A stretch of DNA of 64,000 nt, taken from NCBI GenBank assembly GCA_037442205.1, contig JBBIQS010000015.1, positions 1 through 64,000 on the forward strand, in the 5' to 3' direction. How positions within the stretch are numbered: the first letter of the stretch is position 1; each line of letters opens with the position of its first letter. Below, piece after piece: positions 41,123-50,975 of this stretch. The translations under genes and the position numbers were made by a program. The notes under the pieces are model-generated. The model ran no database searches, was not told the origin of the DNA, and worked only from the letters and a program-made list of their open reading frames with translations. Source of the DNA: JBBIQS01 sp037442205. GTDB taxonomy: Bacteria; Myxococcota; Myxococcia; Myxococcales; UBA5297.

Positions 41123-44038
41123 TCAGGTCAGACCTCGCGCCGCCATCGCGCGCTCGAGCAGGCGCAGCGCCAGGCGTTGCTCGTCGGAGCGCTCGAGCGC
41201 CGGCATTTCCAGGGCCCTTCGCAAGACTTGGCGCGCTTGCTCTGGGCGGCCGTGCGCGAGGTCGATGAGGGCGCCGTAGATCTCGAGCGCCGCCAGCCTG
41301 GGCTCGTCGCCGACCTCGGAGAGGATTCTGCGGGCAGCGGAGAGACTCGCGCGCGCCGCCTCGACCTCGTCCTGCTGCGCCTGGAGCGCGGCCAGGCGGG
41401 CCCGGGCGATCCCTTCGTGGCGACGGTCGCCAACCTCTCCCAGGTGGCGCAGGCTCTGTTCGAGCGAGGTCCGTGCCGCACCCAGCGCCCCGGCTTCGTG
41501 ATCGAGAAGAGAGAGATCACCCAGGACGATTCCCAGCAGACGCCGGTCGCCCACCTCGCCCAGCAGCTCGATGGATTTTCCGAAACGACCTCGAGCCTGC
41601 GACGCGCGCCCGTCCTCCTGATCCGCGAGCCCCAGGTTCGCCAGGGTCAGCCCCTCGGCGCGCGTGTCGCCGATCTCCCGGAACACTTCCAGGGCCGCCT
41701 CGAGCTCTCGACGCCCCTCGTCGAGCCGCCCTGCGATCCGCAGCGCATCGCCCAAGTTGTTGAGCGCGACTCCCTCGTGACGGCGATTGCCGCCGGACCT
41801 AACCAGCGGCAGGGCCGCGCGGTAGCCATCCAGAGCCGTCCCTGGCCTCCCGCGGGCCTCCTCCAGCGCTCCGAGGACCAGCAGCGCCCACCCTTCGGCG
41901 GCGCTCTCCCCGGCGGCGCGGGCCCAGTCGAGCACTCGCTGGTAGTCCTCGGCGCTCTCGGCGAGATGACCGCGAGCGCGATGGGCCCGTCCTCGCCGCT
42001 CGCGGATCGCCGCCGCCAGCGCCCCGTCCGCCTCCGTCTCCACCAGCGCCGAGTGGACCTCTTCGAGCCAGCTCAGGTGACAAGTGAATGGGCCACGGGT
42101 CGCCAGCGCGGGATCCAGCGCCAACAGGGCACGTGCGGCGCGCTCGGCAGCGCTGCGCGAGCTCATCGCGCGGGCACGCAGGCGCTCGAAGACTGCGGTG
42201 AGGTTCTCCTGCTCCAGGGTCAGTCGCCTGAGGAGCTCGAGCGCACCGCGCCTCTCGAATTGATCCGCCCACGGCTCGGCGAGGCTCAGGAAGTGCGCCT
42301 CGTGCCGCTGCGCTGTCTCCTCGAGCGTTCCTCCGGCGACGAGCCGCTCCCAGGCATAGTCGCGGATGCTCTCGAGCATCCCCAGGCGCAGCTCCCCGGT
42401 CGCCCGGGTCGGCTCCTGCTGGCGCAGGAGCGACTTGTCGCACAGGCTCTGCACCACGTCGAGCACCGCCGGCGCCCCAGGCGCCGGCAGCACGATCACC
42501 GCCTCCGCCGACTCCAGAGAGAAGCCGCCGCGGAAGATCGAGCACTGCGCCAGAGCTTGCTGCTCCCAGCTGGCCAGCCCGTCCCAGGACCAGTCGATCG
42601 CCGCCCGCAGCGTCGCCTGGCGCGCGGCGCGCTCGCGGCTGCCGCCGGTGAGCACCTCGAACCTGCGCTCCAGCCGCGCCAGCAGTTGGGCCGGCCCCAT
42701 CACCCGCAGCCGCGCTGCGGCCAGCTCGAGCGCCAGCGGAAGCCCGTCCAGGCGCCGGGCGATCTCGCCGAGCTGCTCCTCATCCGCCAGCGTCGGCTGC
42801 CACTGGGGGCGCCCGGCCCGCCCCCTCAACAGCAGGAGCTGCACCGACTCGGAACCTGCCGCCGGGCCTCCGGCGGCGGGAAGCTCCATCGGCTCGATCT
42901 CCTGCACCAGCTCGGCGGAGAGCCGCAGCCGCTCGCGCGAGGTCACCAGCAGGCACGCCTTGGGGGCCAGCGCGAGCCAGCGCCCCAGCGTCTCCGCCGC
43001 CAGCGGAACGAGCTGCTCGAAGTTGTCGAACAGGACCAGCGTCCTTCCGCGGGCCGCAAGCGCGTGGCCGAGCTGCTCGACTCCAGCGGCGCCGGCGCTC
43101 CCGATCGAGAGCGGAACCGAGAGCGCCGCCGCGAGCGAGCGGCAAAGATCCTCGAGGTCCCTCGCCGCGGCCAGGTCGCACCACCAGACCCCGCCCTCGG
43201 CGAACTCGTCGAGGTGCTTGGCGGCGAAGCGCGTCGCCAGCCGGGTCTTGCCAATCCCGCCCGGCCCGACGACGGTCACCAGGGCAGAGGACTGAACCGA
43301 GCGCTCGAGCTGCAGCAGGTCCCGGCTGCGCCCCACGAAGCGGTCCGGATTGGCGGGCAGATTGGTCTTGCGCGGGTCCAGGGTGCGCGGGGGCGGGAAG
43401 GAGCGCCGGGCCAGGGTCCGAGGGAGCACCTGGAAGAGCCGCTCGACCGACTCCAGCCCCTTGAGCCGGTGCAGCCCGAGGTCAGCGTGGACGGGGGCGT
43501 CGAGCCCGCCCAGCGAGGACTCGACCGCCGCCCAGGCGCGAGCGCCTGCCAGGATCTGCCCGCCGTGCGCCGCGGCGGCGATTCGGGCGGCGCGGTTCAC
43601 CGCCGGTCCGAAGTAGTCCATGCGGCCGGTGACGGGGTCGGGCTGGCAGACCTCCGGGCGTCCCCAGTGCAGGCCCATGCGCACCCGCAGCCCGCGCGCC
43701 AGCGGACGGCCGGCGTCGAGCTCCGGCTGGGCGTCGGGGTGGCTCAGCAGCTCAGCGGGCCAGTCGAGGTCGAGCAGCGCCTCCTGGACCGACAGGCACC
43801 ACCGCAGCGCGCGCAGCGGCGAGTCGAAGGCGACCATGAAGGCGTCGCCCTCGGTCTTGACCTCGTAGCCTTGCCATCGCGCCAGCAGCTCGCGCAGCAG
43901 GGAGTTGTGGAGCGCGAGCGCCTGCCGCATCGGGCCCGGATATCGCTCCCAGAGCGAGGTCGACCCCTGGACGTCGGTGAAGACGAGCGCCACCTCGCCC
44001 TGCGGTGGCGGAACGGCAGGCTGTGCAGTCGGCTCCAC
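41123..44038 (-). CDS. Adenylate/guanylate cyclase domain, NB-ARC-like ATPase and TPR regulator
   Basis: 971 residues from GTG 44038. The N-terminal class III cyclase domain (about 15-200) has the metal-binding FTDVQGSTSLWER (Asp 22), VKTEGDAFMVAF and YFGPAVNRAARIA. Next comes a STAND/NB-ARC ATPase: FVGRSRDLLQLE, VVGPGGIGKTRLATRF (Lys 264), TLVLFDNFEQL, LLVTSRERLRL and RLDGLPLALELAAARL. The C-terminal 350 residues are TPR-type helical repeats (ALNNLGDALRIAGRLDEGRR, LANLGLADQEDGR). This architecture is common in actinobacteria and myxobacteria, where it is thought to couple sensing to cyclic-nucleotide synthesis or transcription, but no DNA-binding domain is present here. Confidence 0.9.
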   Translation of the reverse strand: MEPTAQPAVPPPQGEVALVFTDVQGSTSLWERYPGPMRQALALHNSLLRELLARWQGYEVKTEGDAFMVAFDSPLRALRWCLSVQEALLDLDWPAELLSHPDAQPELDAGRPLARGLRVRMGLHWGRPEVCQPDPVTGRMDYFGPAVNRAARIAAAAHGGQILAGARAWAAVESSLGGLDAPVHADLGLHRLKGLESVERLFQVLPRTLARRSFPPPRTLDPRKTNLPANPDRFVGRSRDLLQLERSVQSSALVTVVGPGGIGKTRLATRFAAKHLDEFAEGGVWWCDLAAARDLEDLCRSLAAALSVPLSIGSAGAAGVEQLGHALAARGRTLVLFDNFEQLVPLAAETLGRWLALAPKACLLVTSRERLRLSAELVQEIEPMELPAAGGPAAGSESVQLLLLRGRAGRPQWQPTLADEEQLGEIARRLDGLPLALELAAARLRVMGPAQLLARLERRFEVLTGGSRERAARQATLRAAIDWSWDGLASWEQQALAQCSIFRGGFSLESAEAVIVLPAPGAPAVLDVVQSLCDKSLLRQQEPTRATGELRLGMLESIRDYAWERLVAGGTLEETAQRHEAHFLSLAEPWADQFERRGALELLRRLTLEQENLTAVFERLRARAMSSRSAAERAARALLALDPALATRGPFTCHLSWLEEVHSALVETEADGALAAAIRERRGRAHRARGHLAESAEDYQRVLDWARAAGESAAEGWALLVLGALEEARGRPGTALDGYRAALPLVRSGGNRRHEGVALNNLGDALRIAGRLDEGRRELEAALEVFREIGDTRAEGLTLANLGLADQEDGRASQARGRFGKSIELLGEVGDRRLLGIVLGDLSLLDHEAGALGAARTSLEQSLRHLGEVGDRRHEGIARARLAALQAQQDEVEAARASLSAARRILSEVGDEPRLAALEIYGALIDLAHGRPEQARQVLRRALEMPALERSDEQRLALRLLERAMAARGLT

Positions 44039-44087
44039 TGAGCCGCGAGTATAGCGGAGGGACCGGCTGTCGCCGGCAGGTGCGACC

Positions 44088-44624
44088 TCAACGATCGCGA
44101 GGGCGTGGACTGCTGGCGCCCCCGGCGCGCCGCGGCGCGCTGGCCTTCGTCTTTCCGCCGTGCGCCCGCTCGAGCTTGGCGATGTCGATCTTCTTCATCT
44201 GCAGCATCGCCTCGAAGACCCGCTGCGCCTTCTCCGGATCCTTGTCGCCCATCAGCTTGGGCAGCGCGGTGGGCACCACCTGCCACGAGACGCCGAACTT
44301 GTCGGTCAGCCAGCCGCACGGGCCCTTCTCCCCGCCGCCCGAGGAGAGCTTCTCCCAGAAGTAGTCCACCTCGCGCTGGTCCTTGCAGGCGATCTGGAAC
44401 GAGATCGCTGGCGTGAACTTGTACTCGGGCCCGCCGTTGAGGCCGACGAAGTCCAGGCCCTCGAGGTTGAACGAGGCGGTCATTACCGTGCCCGCTGGCA
44501 TCGGCCCGCCTTCGCCGTAGCGCGAGACCGCTCCCCTCTTCGAGCGCTTGAAGACCGCCGTGTAGAACTTCATCGCCTCTTCGGCGCGGCCGTCGAACCA
44601 GAGAAACGGAATGATCTTCTGCAT
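44088..44624 (-). CDS. VOC-family PhnB-like protein
   Basis: 178 residues from ATG 44624; a longer start at 44675 adds 17 residues without support. The sequence KIIPFLWFDGRAEEAMKFYT, FVGLNGGPEYKFTPAISF, WEKLSSGGGEKGPCGWLTDK and FGVSWQVVPTALPKLM is the standard PhnB/3-demethylubiquinone-9 methyltransferase-like VOC signature, a group often annotated this way though most have no proven enzyme activity. A Lys/Arg/Ala tail of about 30 residues ends the protein. Cytoplasmic. The gap to the preceding gene is 49 bases. Confidence 0.9.
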   Translation of the reverse strand: MQKIIPFLWFDGRAEEAMKFYTAVFKRSKRGAVSRYGEGGPMPAGTVMTASFNLEGLDFVGLNGGPEYKFTPAISFQIACKDQREVDYFWEKLSSGGGEKGPCGWLTDKFGVSWQVVPTALPKLMGDKDPEKAQRVFEAMLQMKKIDIAKLERAHGGKTKASAPRRAGGASSPRPRDR

Positions 44625-44801
44625 CGCGCGTCCTCCCGAGCCCAGAGTGGGCGTTCGCGCGAGAGTAACGAGCATTCCAGGCGAATCGTCCGTCGCGAAT
44701 GGGTGGGCGGCCTCCAGTATTCGCGGGCCCCGCGAGGCGCTCGACCTGAGCGCCCGGCAGGGCCCGAGGAGATCATCCGTCCGAGCGGGTCGGCGCGCCG
44801 G

Positions 44802-46730
44802 CTACCGCACGTAGATGGCGATGTAGCCGCCGGTCACGGCAACGTTGCCTCCGCCCTCCGGGCCATACCCTTCGAAGGTGCCTCCATAGCCGAAGTAGAA
44901 CCCAGCTCCGCTGTCGGTGCGCGCGCCGATCCCCGTCGCGTAGTTCGCATTGCCGCCGCACGGCCGCCCCGACTCGGTGCCGGCCGGGGCGAAGATGGCC
45001 GAATCGGGAGTGGCATCCGCGCTATAGAAGTTCCTCCAGGTGACCCGCCAGTCGAGGTTCCAGCAGGCGACCGCGGCGCTCCCGACGGCCTTCTTGGTGA
45101 GGGTCGCCAGGTAGCCGTTAAGGGGCAGCGTCGAGATGTTCTGGGTGCCCACCAGGTCGAGCATGGTGAGGGAGCCGGGCATGGAGAACGACGCCCATCG
45201 GCCGGCGGCCTCGCTGTGCGTCTTGAAGAGGATCTGCGTGCCATGCACGGTCGAATAGGCCGCCGACTTGCCGGTGGCCGTCGGGGTCACCGTGATCGCG
45301 TCGGCGTGCGCGGTGTGCCAGATCGGCAGCCCGCCCGACCAGCGCGTGCTATCGCCGGCGACCGCATTGTCGGCGGACATCGTCAGCGTCCAGCCGCCGC
45401 CGTCGGTGGTCATGTCGCACCAGACGTTGATCGGATGGCTGTCGCCGAGCGGATCGATGGTGTACACGCCGCTGCCCAGCTTGGGGTCGTCCTGCAGCAG
45501 GGTCAGGCAGTTGGGCCGGTAGGCCGGGCCGTCGTCCTCGAAGATGGCGAAGCCGTCGACCGTGGTGTAGCCGAAGCCGCCGGACTGGACGGTCACGAAG
45601 GGGCGGATGAAGCGGGTCCCCACCGGGAAGGCGTTCTGCGCGGTCCCCTCGCCATGGACCGCGCCGGTGAACGTCTGCCAGGCGGAGGTGAGCGTGACGC
45701 GCGCCGCCAGGAACGGTCCGCTGGTCCCGTTCACCAGCAACTGCTTGCTGGCAGAGTAGGCGACGAAGCCGGCGGAGAAGGTCCCGGTCCCGCTCGAGGG
45801 CATCTTGGCCGAGATGCGGCCGCGGTAGCGCCGGCCCGGCTCCACCGGGATGTAGTCGCCGTAGGTGAGCCCGCCGCCGGTGCCGCCGACCTGCACGGTG
45901 AAGGTGAAAGAGGAATCGCCCTCGATCGAATCGGTGGTGTCGACGGCCACGGTGGCGGTGGTGCCCGCGCCGGGCTGCCAGCGGGCGGCATCGGAGACCC
46001 AGTCGATGAGGTTGCGGCCGCCGGTGCTGCGCTTGGCGTTGAAGGCGGCCCAGTCGGCCTTGGCCAGGTAGCCGTCGTCGGCGGCGCCGGCCTTGGGGAT
46101 GGAGAGGTTGGGGTTGGCCCCGCCGCTGCTGTTGAGCGGCGCCGCGGCGGTCACCGACATCACGCTGCCGTTCGCGGCGCAGACCCAGCCGCTGGCGCTC
46201 GCCTGCAGCACCTGCCCCGGGCTGCAGCCGCTGACCAGCGACAGCGTTCCCGAGGAATAGGAGAGCCCGGAGCCGAGGGCGAAGGCGTTGGAGGTGAGCT
46301 TGCCGCTGGAGTCGATGACGCTCACCCCGCCGACGCTGATCGAGCTGGCGTCGATGGTGCCGCCGCTGAGGTTGGTGCAGGTCAGGGCGTAGGGGACCGA
46401 GTCGATCCTCTGGCGCGGGCTGAGCGCGGCGCCGCCGATCGACAGCTCGAGGAAGCGCTCGCCCCCGTCGAAGACGTTCGGGGTGAAGGCAGCCTGATCT
46501 CCCAGGACCACCGCGTAGTAGCCGTCGGTCAGCGCGACGGTCTGGGTCTCGGTCCAGAGCGCCGGTTGCGAACCGCTCGACTGGGCGAATACCGAGAACG
46601 TGATCGAGAGGGTGCCGGCTTCGGGATTGCCGTCGCCCTTCAGCAAGCGGCCTTGGTAGCCGATCCTCCCCGGAGCCTGGGCGGCAGCAAGGGCGGGCAA
46701 CAGCAGCGCGAAGGCGAGAGTTCGAAGCAT
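44802..46730 (-). CDS. Secreted protein with fibrinogen-like domain
   Basis: 642 residues from ATG 46730. Signal peptide MLRTLAFALLLPALAAAQA. An N-terminal segment (RIGYQGRLLKGDGNPEAGTL then FSVFAQ, RIDSVPYAL) resembles tail-fibre/collar-like beta domains common in secreted bacterial proteins. The middle has a carbohydrate-binding-like sandwich (GDSSFTFTVQVGG, YIPVEPGRRYRGRISAK). The C-terminal part has the fibrinogen-related pattern: CLTLLQDDPKLGSGVYTIDP, then INVWCDMTTDGGGWTLTMSA. In animals such domains bind sugars; in this bacterium a surface or matrix lectin-like role is plausible but unproven. Confidence 0.78.
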   Translation of the reverse strand: MLRTLAFALLLPALAAAQAPGRIGYQGRLLKGDGNPEAGTLSITFSVFAQSSGSQPALWTETQTVALTDGYYAVVLGDQAAFTPNVFDGGERFLELSIGGAALSPRQRIDSVPYALTCTNLSGGTIDASSISVGGVSVIDSSGKLTSNAFALGSGLSYSSGTLSLVSGCSPGQVLQASASGWVCAANGSVMSVTAAAPLNSSGGANPNLSIPKAGAADDGYLAKADWAAFNAKRSTGGRNLIDWVSDAARWQPGAGTTATVAVDTTDSIEGDSSFTFTVQVGGTGGGLTYGDYIPVEPGRRYRGRISAKMPSSGTGTFSAGFVAYSASKQLLVNGTSGPFLAARVTLTSAWQTFTGAVHGEGTAQNAFPVGTRFIRPFVTVQSGGFGYTTVDGFAIFEDDGPAYRPNCLTLLQDDPKLGSGVYTIDPLGDSHPINVWCDMTTDGGGWTLTMSADNAVAGDSTRWSGGLPIWHTAHADAITVTPTATGKSAAYSTVHGTQILFKTHSEAAGRWASFSMPGSLTMLDLVGTQNISTLPLNGYLATLTKKAVGSAAVACWNLDWRVTWRNFYSADATPDSAIFAPAGTESGRPCGGNANYATGIGARTDSGAGFYFGYGGTFEGYGPEGGGNVAVTGGYIAIYVR

Positions 46731-46801
46731 GGGGTTCCCCGTGGAGAGGTGGAGGTGTGGCGACGATAGCAGCGCTTGCGGCAGAGAGAGAAATGCGACT
46801 G

Positions 46802-47968
46802 TCAGCGCGCGGGCAGTGTCAGCACCGGTGCACTGAAGGCCAATTCGGATCCCGGCGCCGGTGTGGTGATCCCGGAGGCCTGCACCGCCTCGGTGGAGCG
46901 CTGGACCACGACACCCATCTGCCCCGGGCTGGCGGTCACCGCTCCGCCCTGGACGACGATCCCGGCGCCCGCCTGATCCACCAGCGCCTGGCTGCGCTCG
47001 TTGAGCTCGAGGACGACGCCGTCGACGAGCACCGCCCCAGTCCCCTCGAACAGCCCGATGCCATCGCCGACGCTGGCTGTCTCTCCCAGCCCGGTCTTCA
47101 CCTGCTCGACCGCGGTCGAGGCGATGCGCCCGCCGCGGATGGCGATCCCCCGCGACGCCTTGGCGCCGAGGCCCACCAGCCGGTTGCCCTCGATCACGCA
47201 GCCGTCGAGCTGCGCCTTGGGCGCGGCGCTGGTCCCTTGCAGGCCCTGCAGCCACAGCCCGCGCCCCCCGTTGCCCCGCACCTGCACCTGCTTCAAGGTG
47301 GCGCTGGTGCCCAGGTCGCCGTCCACCAGCACCCCCAGCTCCTGGTTGGCTTCGACGACGGTTCCCTCCATCTCCAGCGAGCCGCCGTGGCTGGCGCAGA
47401 CTCCGTAGCCGGAGGAGAAGCTCGCCCCGTGGACGTTGTTGGCGATGCGGCCGCCGAGGAGTTTGGCCCGGGCGCCCCTCACCCACAGCCCAACCTGGCT
47501 GCCGGTCAGCTCGACGTCGTGGAGCTCGGACAGCAGCTCCGGGCGGCAGTCCTCCTCGCACCAGGCGACCAGCGCCACGGTCCCGGCGCCGTCGACCGCC
47601 ACGTTGTCTAGCCGGGCCGGGCCTTTCTCGATCAGCACTCCGACGCCGGCGGGGGCGTGGACGGCGATGCCGACCAGCCGCGCCGAGCCAAACAGGGTTA
47701 TTGCCGCCTGATCCGCCGGAACGCCCTCGACGACCACCCGGCTGCCGACGCCAGCCACCAGCGCGACACCGTCCGTGACAGTGAGCGGGCGGCGGTAGGT
47801 GCCGGCCTCGGCGAGCACACACTCCCCGCTACGAGCCTTGGCCAGGGCATCGACCAGCGCCTGGTCATCGGCGGCCGATAGGGTTCGCGTGCAGCTGACG
47901 CCGTCGGGCAGCGCCGGGCGGCAGGCGCCGAGCGAGGCCACTGCGATGACCAGGAAGATGGTGCGCAC
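46802..47968 (-). CDS. Right-handed beta-helix lipoprotein
   Basis: 388 residues from GTG 47968, chosen because AAGGAGAG lies about ten bases upstream and the product begins with a lipoprotein signal (RTIFLVIAVASLGAC); an ATG/GTG at 47995 would add nine residues before it. The mature protein has DDQALVDALAKARSGECVLA and AEAGTYRRPLTVTDGVALV, the entry of a DUF1565-type beta-helix, then repeated rungs such as LVGIAVHAPAGVGVLIEKGP, LDNVAVDGAG and LDGCVIEGNRLVGLG. It resembles the larger protein at 37661. Only 30 bases separate it from the end of the kinase gene upstream, so it is likely co-transcribed. Confidence 0.85.
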   Translation of the reverse strand: MRTIFLVIAVASLGACRPALPDGVSCTRTLSAADDQALVDALAKARSGECVLAEAGTYRRPLTVTDGVALVAGVGSRVVVEGVPADQAAITLFGSARLVGIAVHAPAGVGVLIEKGPARLDNVAVDGAGTVALVAWCEEDCRPELLSELHDVELTGSQVGLWVRGARAKLLGGRIANNVHGASFSSGYGVCASHGGSLEMEGTVVEANQELGVLVDGDLGTSATLKQVQVRGNGGRGLWLQGLQGTSAAPKAQLDGCVIEGNRLVGLGAKASRGIAIRGGRIASTAVEQVKTGLGETASVGDGIGLFEGTGAVLVDGVVLELNERSQALVDQAGAGIVVQGGAVTASPGQMGVVVQRSTEAVQASGITTPAPGSELAFSAPVLTLPAR

Positions 47969-47998
47969 GGTCCGACTCTCCTTCGCCCTCGCCAAGGG

Positions 47999-50866
47999 CT
48001 ACTTGCCGGCCTTCGCCAGCGGATGGGCCGCCAGCCAGCTCTCCACCAGGCCGAGATCTCTCTTGAACCTGGAGCGCCCCAGGGCCGTGAGCGCTTCGCG
48101 CGCCTGGGCCGCCAGCTCGACCGACCGCGCGCGCGAGGCCGGGTTCTCCCACAGCGCCTGGGCCATCGCAAACTGCACTCGGCCCCGGGTGTAGTCGAAG
48201 CGGAACCCCTCCTTGCCCTGGCACAGCGCCAGCGCCTTCTCCAGCAGAGGCAGCGCCTTGCCCGGCGCCCCTCGGGCAAGGTGAACCCTGGCGAATCCGA
48301 TGAGGGACTCGGCCTGGCTGAAGTGATCGAGCGGCTGACCTTGGAGAATCTCGCGGGCCTTCTCGAAATGCCCCTGCGCCTCGTCGAGCCGCCCCAGCTC
48401 GAGCAACAGCATCCCCAGGTTGCTGTGGGCATCGGCGACCTTGGGACTGGCGGCGCCGAGGGTGCCCAGCCGCGCCTCCAGCACCCGCTCGAAGTACGGC
48501 AGCGCCTGCGCGAAGCGCTCCTGCTCGGCGAAGACCACGCCGACATTGTTGACGGTGGTCAGGGTCTTGAAGTGCGTCGGCCCGAGCAGCTTCTCGAAGA
48601 TGGCCAGCGCCTGCTGGTAGACCGGCAGCGCTTCGTCGAATCGCCCGGCCGAGAGCAGGACGTTGCCGATGCCGTTGCGCGCGGAGGCCACCCGGTCGTT
48701 CTCCGCCCCCAGGACCGGAATCAGCAGCGCCAGCGCCCGCTGGAACGCCGCCAGCGCTTCCTCCGGCTTGCCGTCGGCGCGCAGCGAGGCGCCCAGGTCG
48801 TTGAGCGCCTCGGCCAGCGAGAGCGGGTCGTTCGTCGCCTTCTCCCGCAGCGCCAGCGCCTGGCGATGCTGCTCCACCGCCGCCGGCAGCTTGCCCTCGG
48901 CGTAGAGCACCATCCCGCGTGCCTGCAGCAACCTCGCCTGCAGCTCGCGCTCGCCGCCGACCCGCGCCACCGCCGCCTCGGCCAGCTTGCCCCAGGCGTG
49001 CGCCTCGGCGAACCGCGCCTGCCGCGCCCCGAGCACCAGCACCAGGTGCGTCGCCGCCTGGGCGACCGCCTCGTCGTGCCGGCCCGCCTCGGCCTCGGCG
49101 ATCGACTCCAGCAGCGCAGCCTCCGACGCCGCCAGCTCGCCCAACCGTTCCTCGATCTTCCCCAGCAGGTAGTCGGCATCGGCCAGCGCTGGCCGGTAGC
49201 CCAGCGCCTTCGCTGTCTCGACCGCAACCCTGGCCTTGGCCAGCCCCTCGCGCAGCTTGTCGGTGTCGAGCAGCGCCTTCACCTCGCCCAGCTGCCTGCG
49301 CAGCGCGTCGACCTTGGCCCGCACCGACGCGTCCTCGGGCGGCCGCACCCGGGCCAAGAGCGCCTCGGCGTCGGCACAGCTCGCCAGCGGAGTCAGCGCG
49401 TGGACCGCCTCCACCGCCCGGCCCACGACCTCGCGATCGGCGTGGGCAAAGAGGTCGATCAGCGCCCCGGCCTCGGCGCGCCGCCGCTCCAGGCAGGCCA
49501 TCCGCAGCCCCAGCAGCTCATCCGACTGCACGCCCTTCACCCGGGTCGCCACACAGGCCTCGGCGCGCATCGCCGACCAGCCGCGCCAGTACTCATCGAG
49601 CCCGCGGCGGGCCAACTCCCAGGCCGCGGGAGCGTCGGCGCGCTGCGTGGCGAAGAACGCTGAGCGGACGGCCTCCGACCGGGCCGATCCCCAGGCGGAG
49701 CCTGAGATTTCTCCGGCGTCCTGGCAGGCGCGGGCTCCGCGGGTAGCCGTCCACCAGACCGGTCCCGCCGTCAGCGCAAGGAGAGCCGGAACTCCCACCG
49801 CCCAGGACAGCTTGCGCCGCAGCGCCCGGCCTGGATCCGATGAGAGCGCATCGAGCAGCTCGCGCATCGAGCGGAAGCGATCCGCCGGGGCGATCGACAG
49901 CGCACGCCGGAGGGCGCGCTTGAGGTAGGGCGGCACCTTCTCGTCGCCGGCCGGCTCGACGAAGGTCCAGACCGCGTCGGCGGAGAGCGCCGACACCTTG
50001 TACGGGCGCGCGCCGAACAGCGCCTCCCAGAGCGCGACCGCGAAGCCGAACTGATCCGACAGCTCGTCGGCGCCGGTCCCGACCAGCTGCTCGGGAGCCA
50101 TGTAGGCCGGCGTCCCCAGCAGCGTCCCGGCGCGGGTCTCCCACGGCGCCGCGGGCACCGGCGACTCGACCGGGGGCAGCGACTCGACAGAAGGCCCCTC
50201 TCCCAGAGGGCGGGCCAGGCCGAAGTCGGTGACCTTGGCTCGACCCTCGCGGTCGAGCAGCACGTTGTCGGGCTTGAAGTCGCGGTGGATGAGCTGGGCG
50301 CGATGAGCGGCCAGCAGCCCCTCACCGGCGGCCAGGAACTTCTCCAGCACCTCGCGCCAGCCGCGCCTCTGCTGCTTGAGCCAGCCTCCGAGCGTGCCGC
50401 CCTCGACCAGCTCCATCGCCACGTAGACCTGCTCCTCGAAGATCCCCATGTCGTAGACCGCCACGACGTTGGGGTGCGACAGCTGGGCGACGACCTTCCC
50501 CTCCCGCAGCAGCCGCGCCCGGACTTGCTCCAGCGCCTCGGGGTCGGCCAGCTCGCGCACCAGCTTGAGTGCGACCTTGCGCTCGAGCGTCGGGTCGTAG
50601 GCCGAGTAGACGACGCCCATGCCTCCGGCGCCGAGCCGTTCCAGCAGCACGTAGCGGCCCACCAGCACGCCGCGAATGAGCTCCGAGGGCGGCTTGGGAA
50701 GGAGCGGGGCGGAGTGCGGCTGCGAGCCCTGGCCGCGGATCAGCGTGGCCACCAGCCCGCCGCAGCTCGGGCACTGCTCGACGTGCCGCTCGACCTCGAC
50801 CATCGACGCCGAGCCGAGGGTGCCGTCGAGGAAGGCGGCGAGGGTGTTTTCATCGAGGCAGGGCAT
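47999..50866 (-). CDS. Ser/Thr protein kinase with N-terminal zinc-finger and C-terminal TPRs
   Basis: 955 residues from ATG 50866; an upstream ATG at 50926 adds 20 residues. A short anti-sigma-like zinc finger (H28-x3-C32-x2-C35, EVERHVEQCPSCGG) precedes a complete Hanks kinase: LGAGGMGVVYSAYD (79-91), catalytic VALKLV (Lys 101), LIHRDFKPDNVLLD, VTDFGLARPLG and GTPAYMAPEQL. A membrane helix (VGVPALLALTAGPVWWTATR) follows, then about 550 residues of TPR-type repeats (LNDLGASLRADGKPEEALAA, NNVGVVFAEQERFAQALPY). The C-terminal TPR region would be extracytoplasmic. The PP2C at 585-1355 could reverse its output. The beta-helix lipoprotein gene follows 30 bases on. Confidence 0.95.
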   Translation of the reverse strand: MPCLDENTLAAFLDGTLGSASMVEVERHVEQCPSCGGLVATLIRGQGSQPHSAPLLPKPPSELIRGVLVGRYVLLERLGAGGMGVVYSAYDPTLERKVALKLVRELADPEALEQVRARLLREGKVVAQLSHPNVVAVYDMGIFEEQVYVAMELVEGGTLGGWLKQQRRGWREVLEKFLAAGEGLLAAHRAQLIHRDFKPDNVLLDREGRAKVTDFGLARPLGEGPSVESLPPVESPVPAAPWETRAGTLLGTPAYMAPEQLVGTGADELSDQFGFAVALWEALFGARPYKVSALSADAVWTFVEPAGDEKVPPYLKRALRRALSIAPADRFRSMRELLDALSSDPGRALRRKLSWAVGVPALLALTAGPVWWTATRGARACQDAGEISGSAWGSARSEAVRSAFFATQRADAPAAWELARRGLDEYWRGWSAMRAEACVATRVKGVQSDELLGLRMACLERRRAEAGALIDLFAHADREVVGRAVEAVHALTPLASCADAEALLARVRPPEDASVRAKVDALRRQLGEVKALLDTDKLREGLAKARVAVETAKALGYRPALADADYLLGKIEERLGELAASEAALLESIAEAEAGRHDEAVAQAATHLVLVLGARQARFAEAHAWGKLAEAAVARVGGERELQARLLQARGMVLYAEGKLPAAVEQHRQALALREKATNDPLSLAEALNDLGASLRADGKPEEALAAFQRALALLIPVLGAENDRVASARNGIGNVLLSAGRFDEALPVYQQALAIFEKLLGPTHFKTLTTVNNVGVVFAEQERFAQALPYFERVLEARLGTLGAASPKVADAHSNLGMLLLELGRLDEAQGHFEKAREILQGQPLDHFSQAESLIGFARVHLARGAPGKALPLLEKALALCQGKEGFRFDYTRGRVQFAMAQALWENPASRARSVELAAQAREALTALGRSRFKRDLGLVESWLAAHPLAKAGK

Positions 50867-50975
50867 CCGACGGGCAGACTCTAGCGCATCGCCCGCCGCG
50901 GCCCCAGCCGGCCTCCCCAGCCGCAATCACTGGAGAATCCGGCGCCCTCAGCCCTGGCGGCGGCGAATGACTCGG

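Noticed and set aside
40958..44041. 1027-codon plus-strand ORF opposite the cyclase/NB-ARC gene
   Set aside because: Composition is that of a mirror frame; the minus strand has cyclase, P-loop and TPR motifs.
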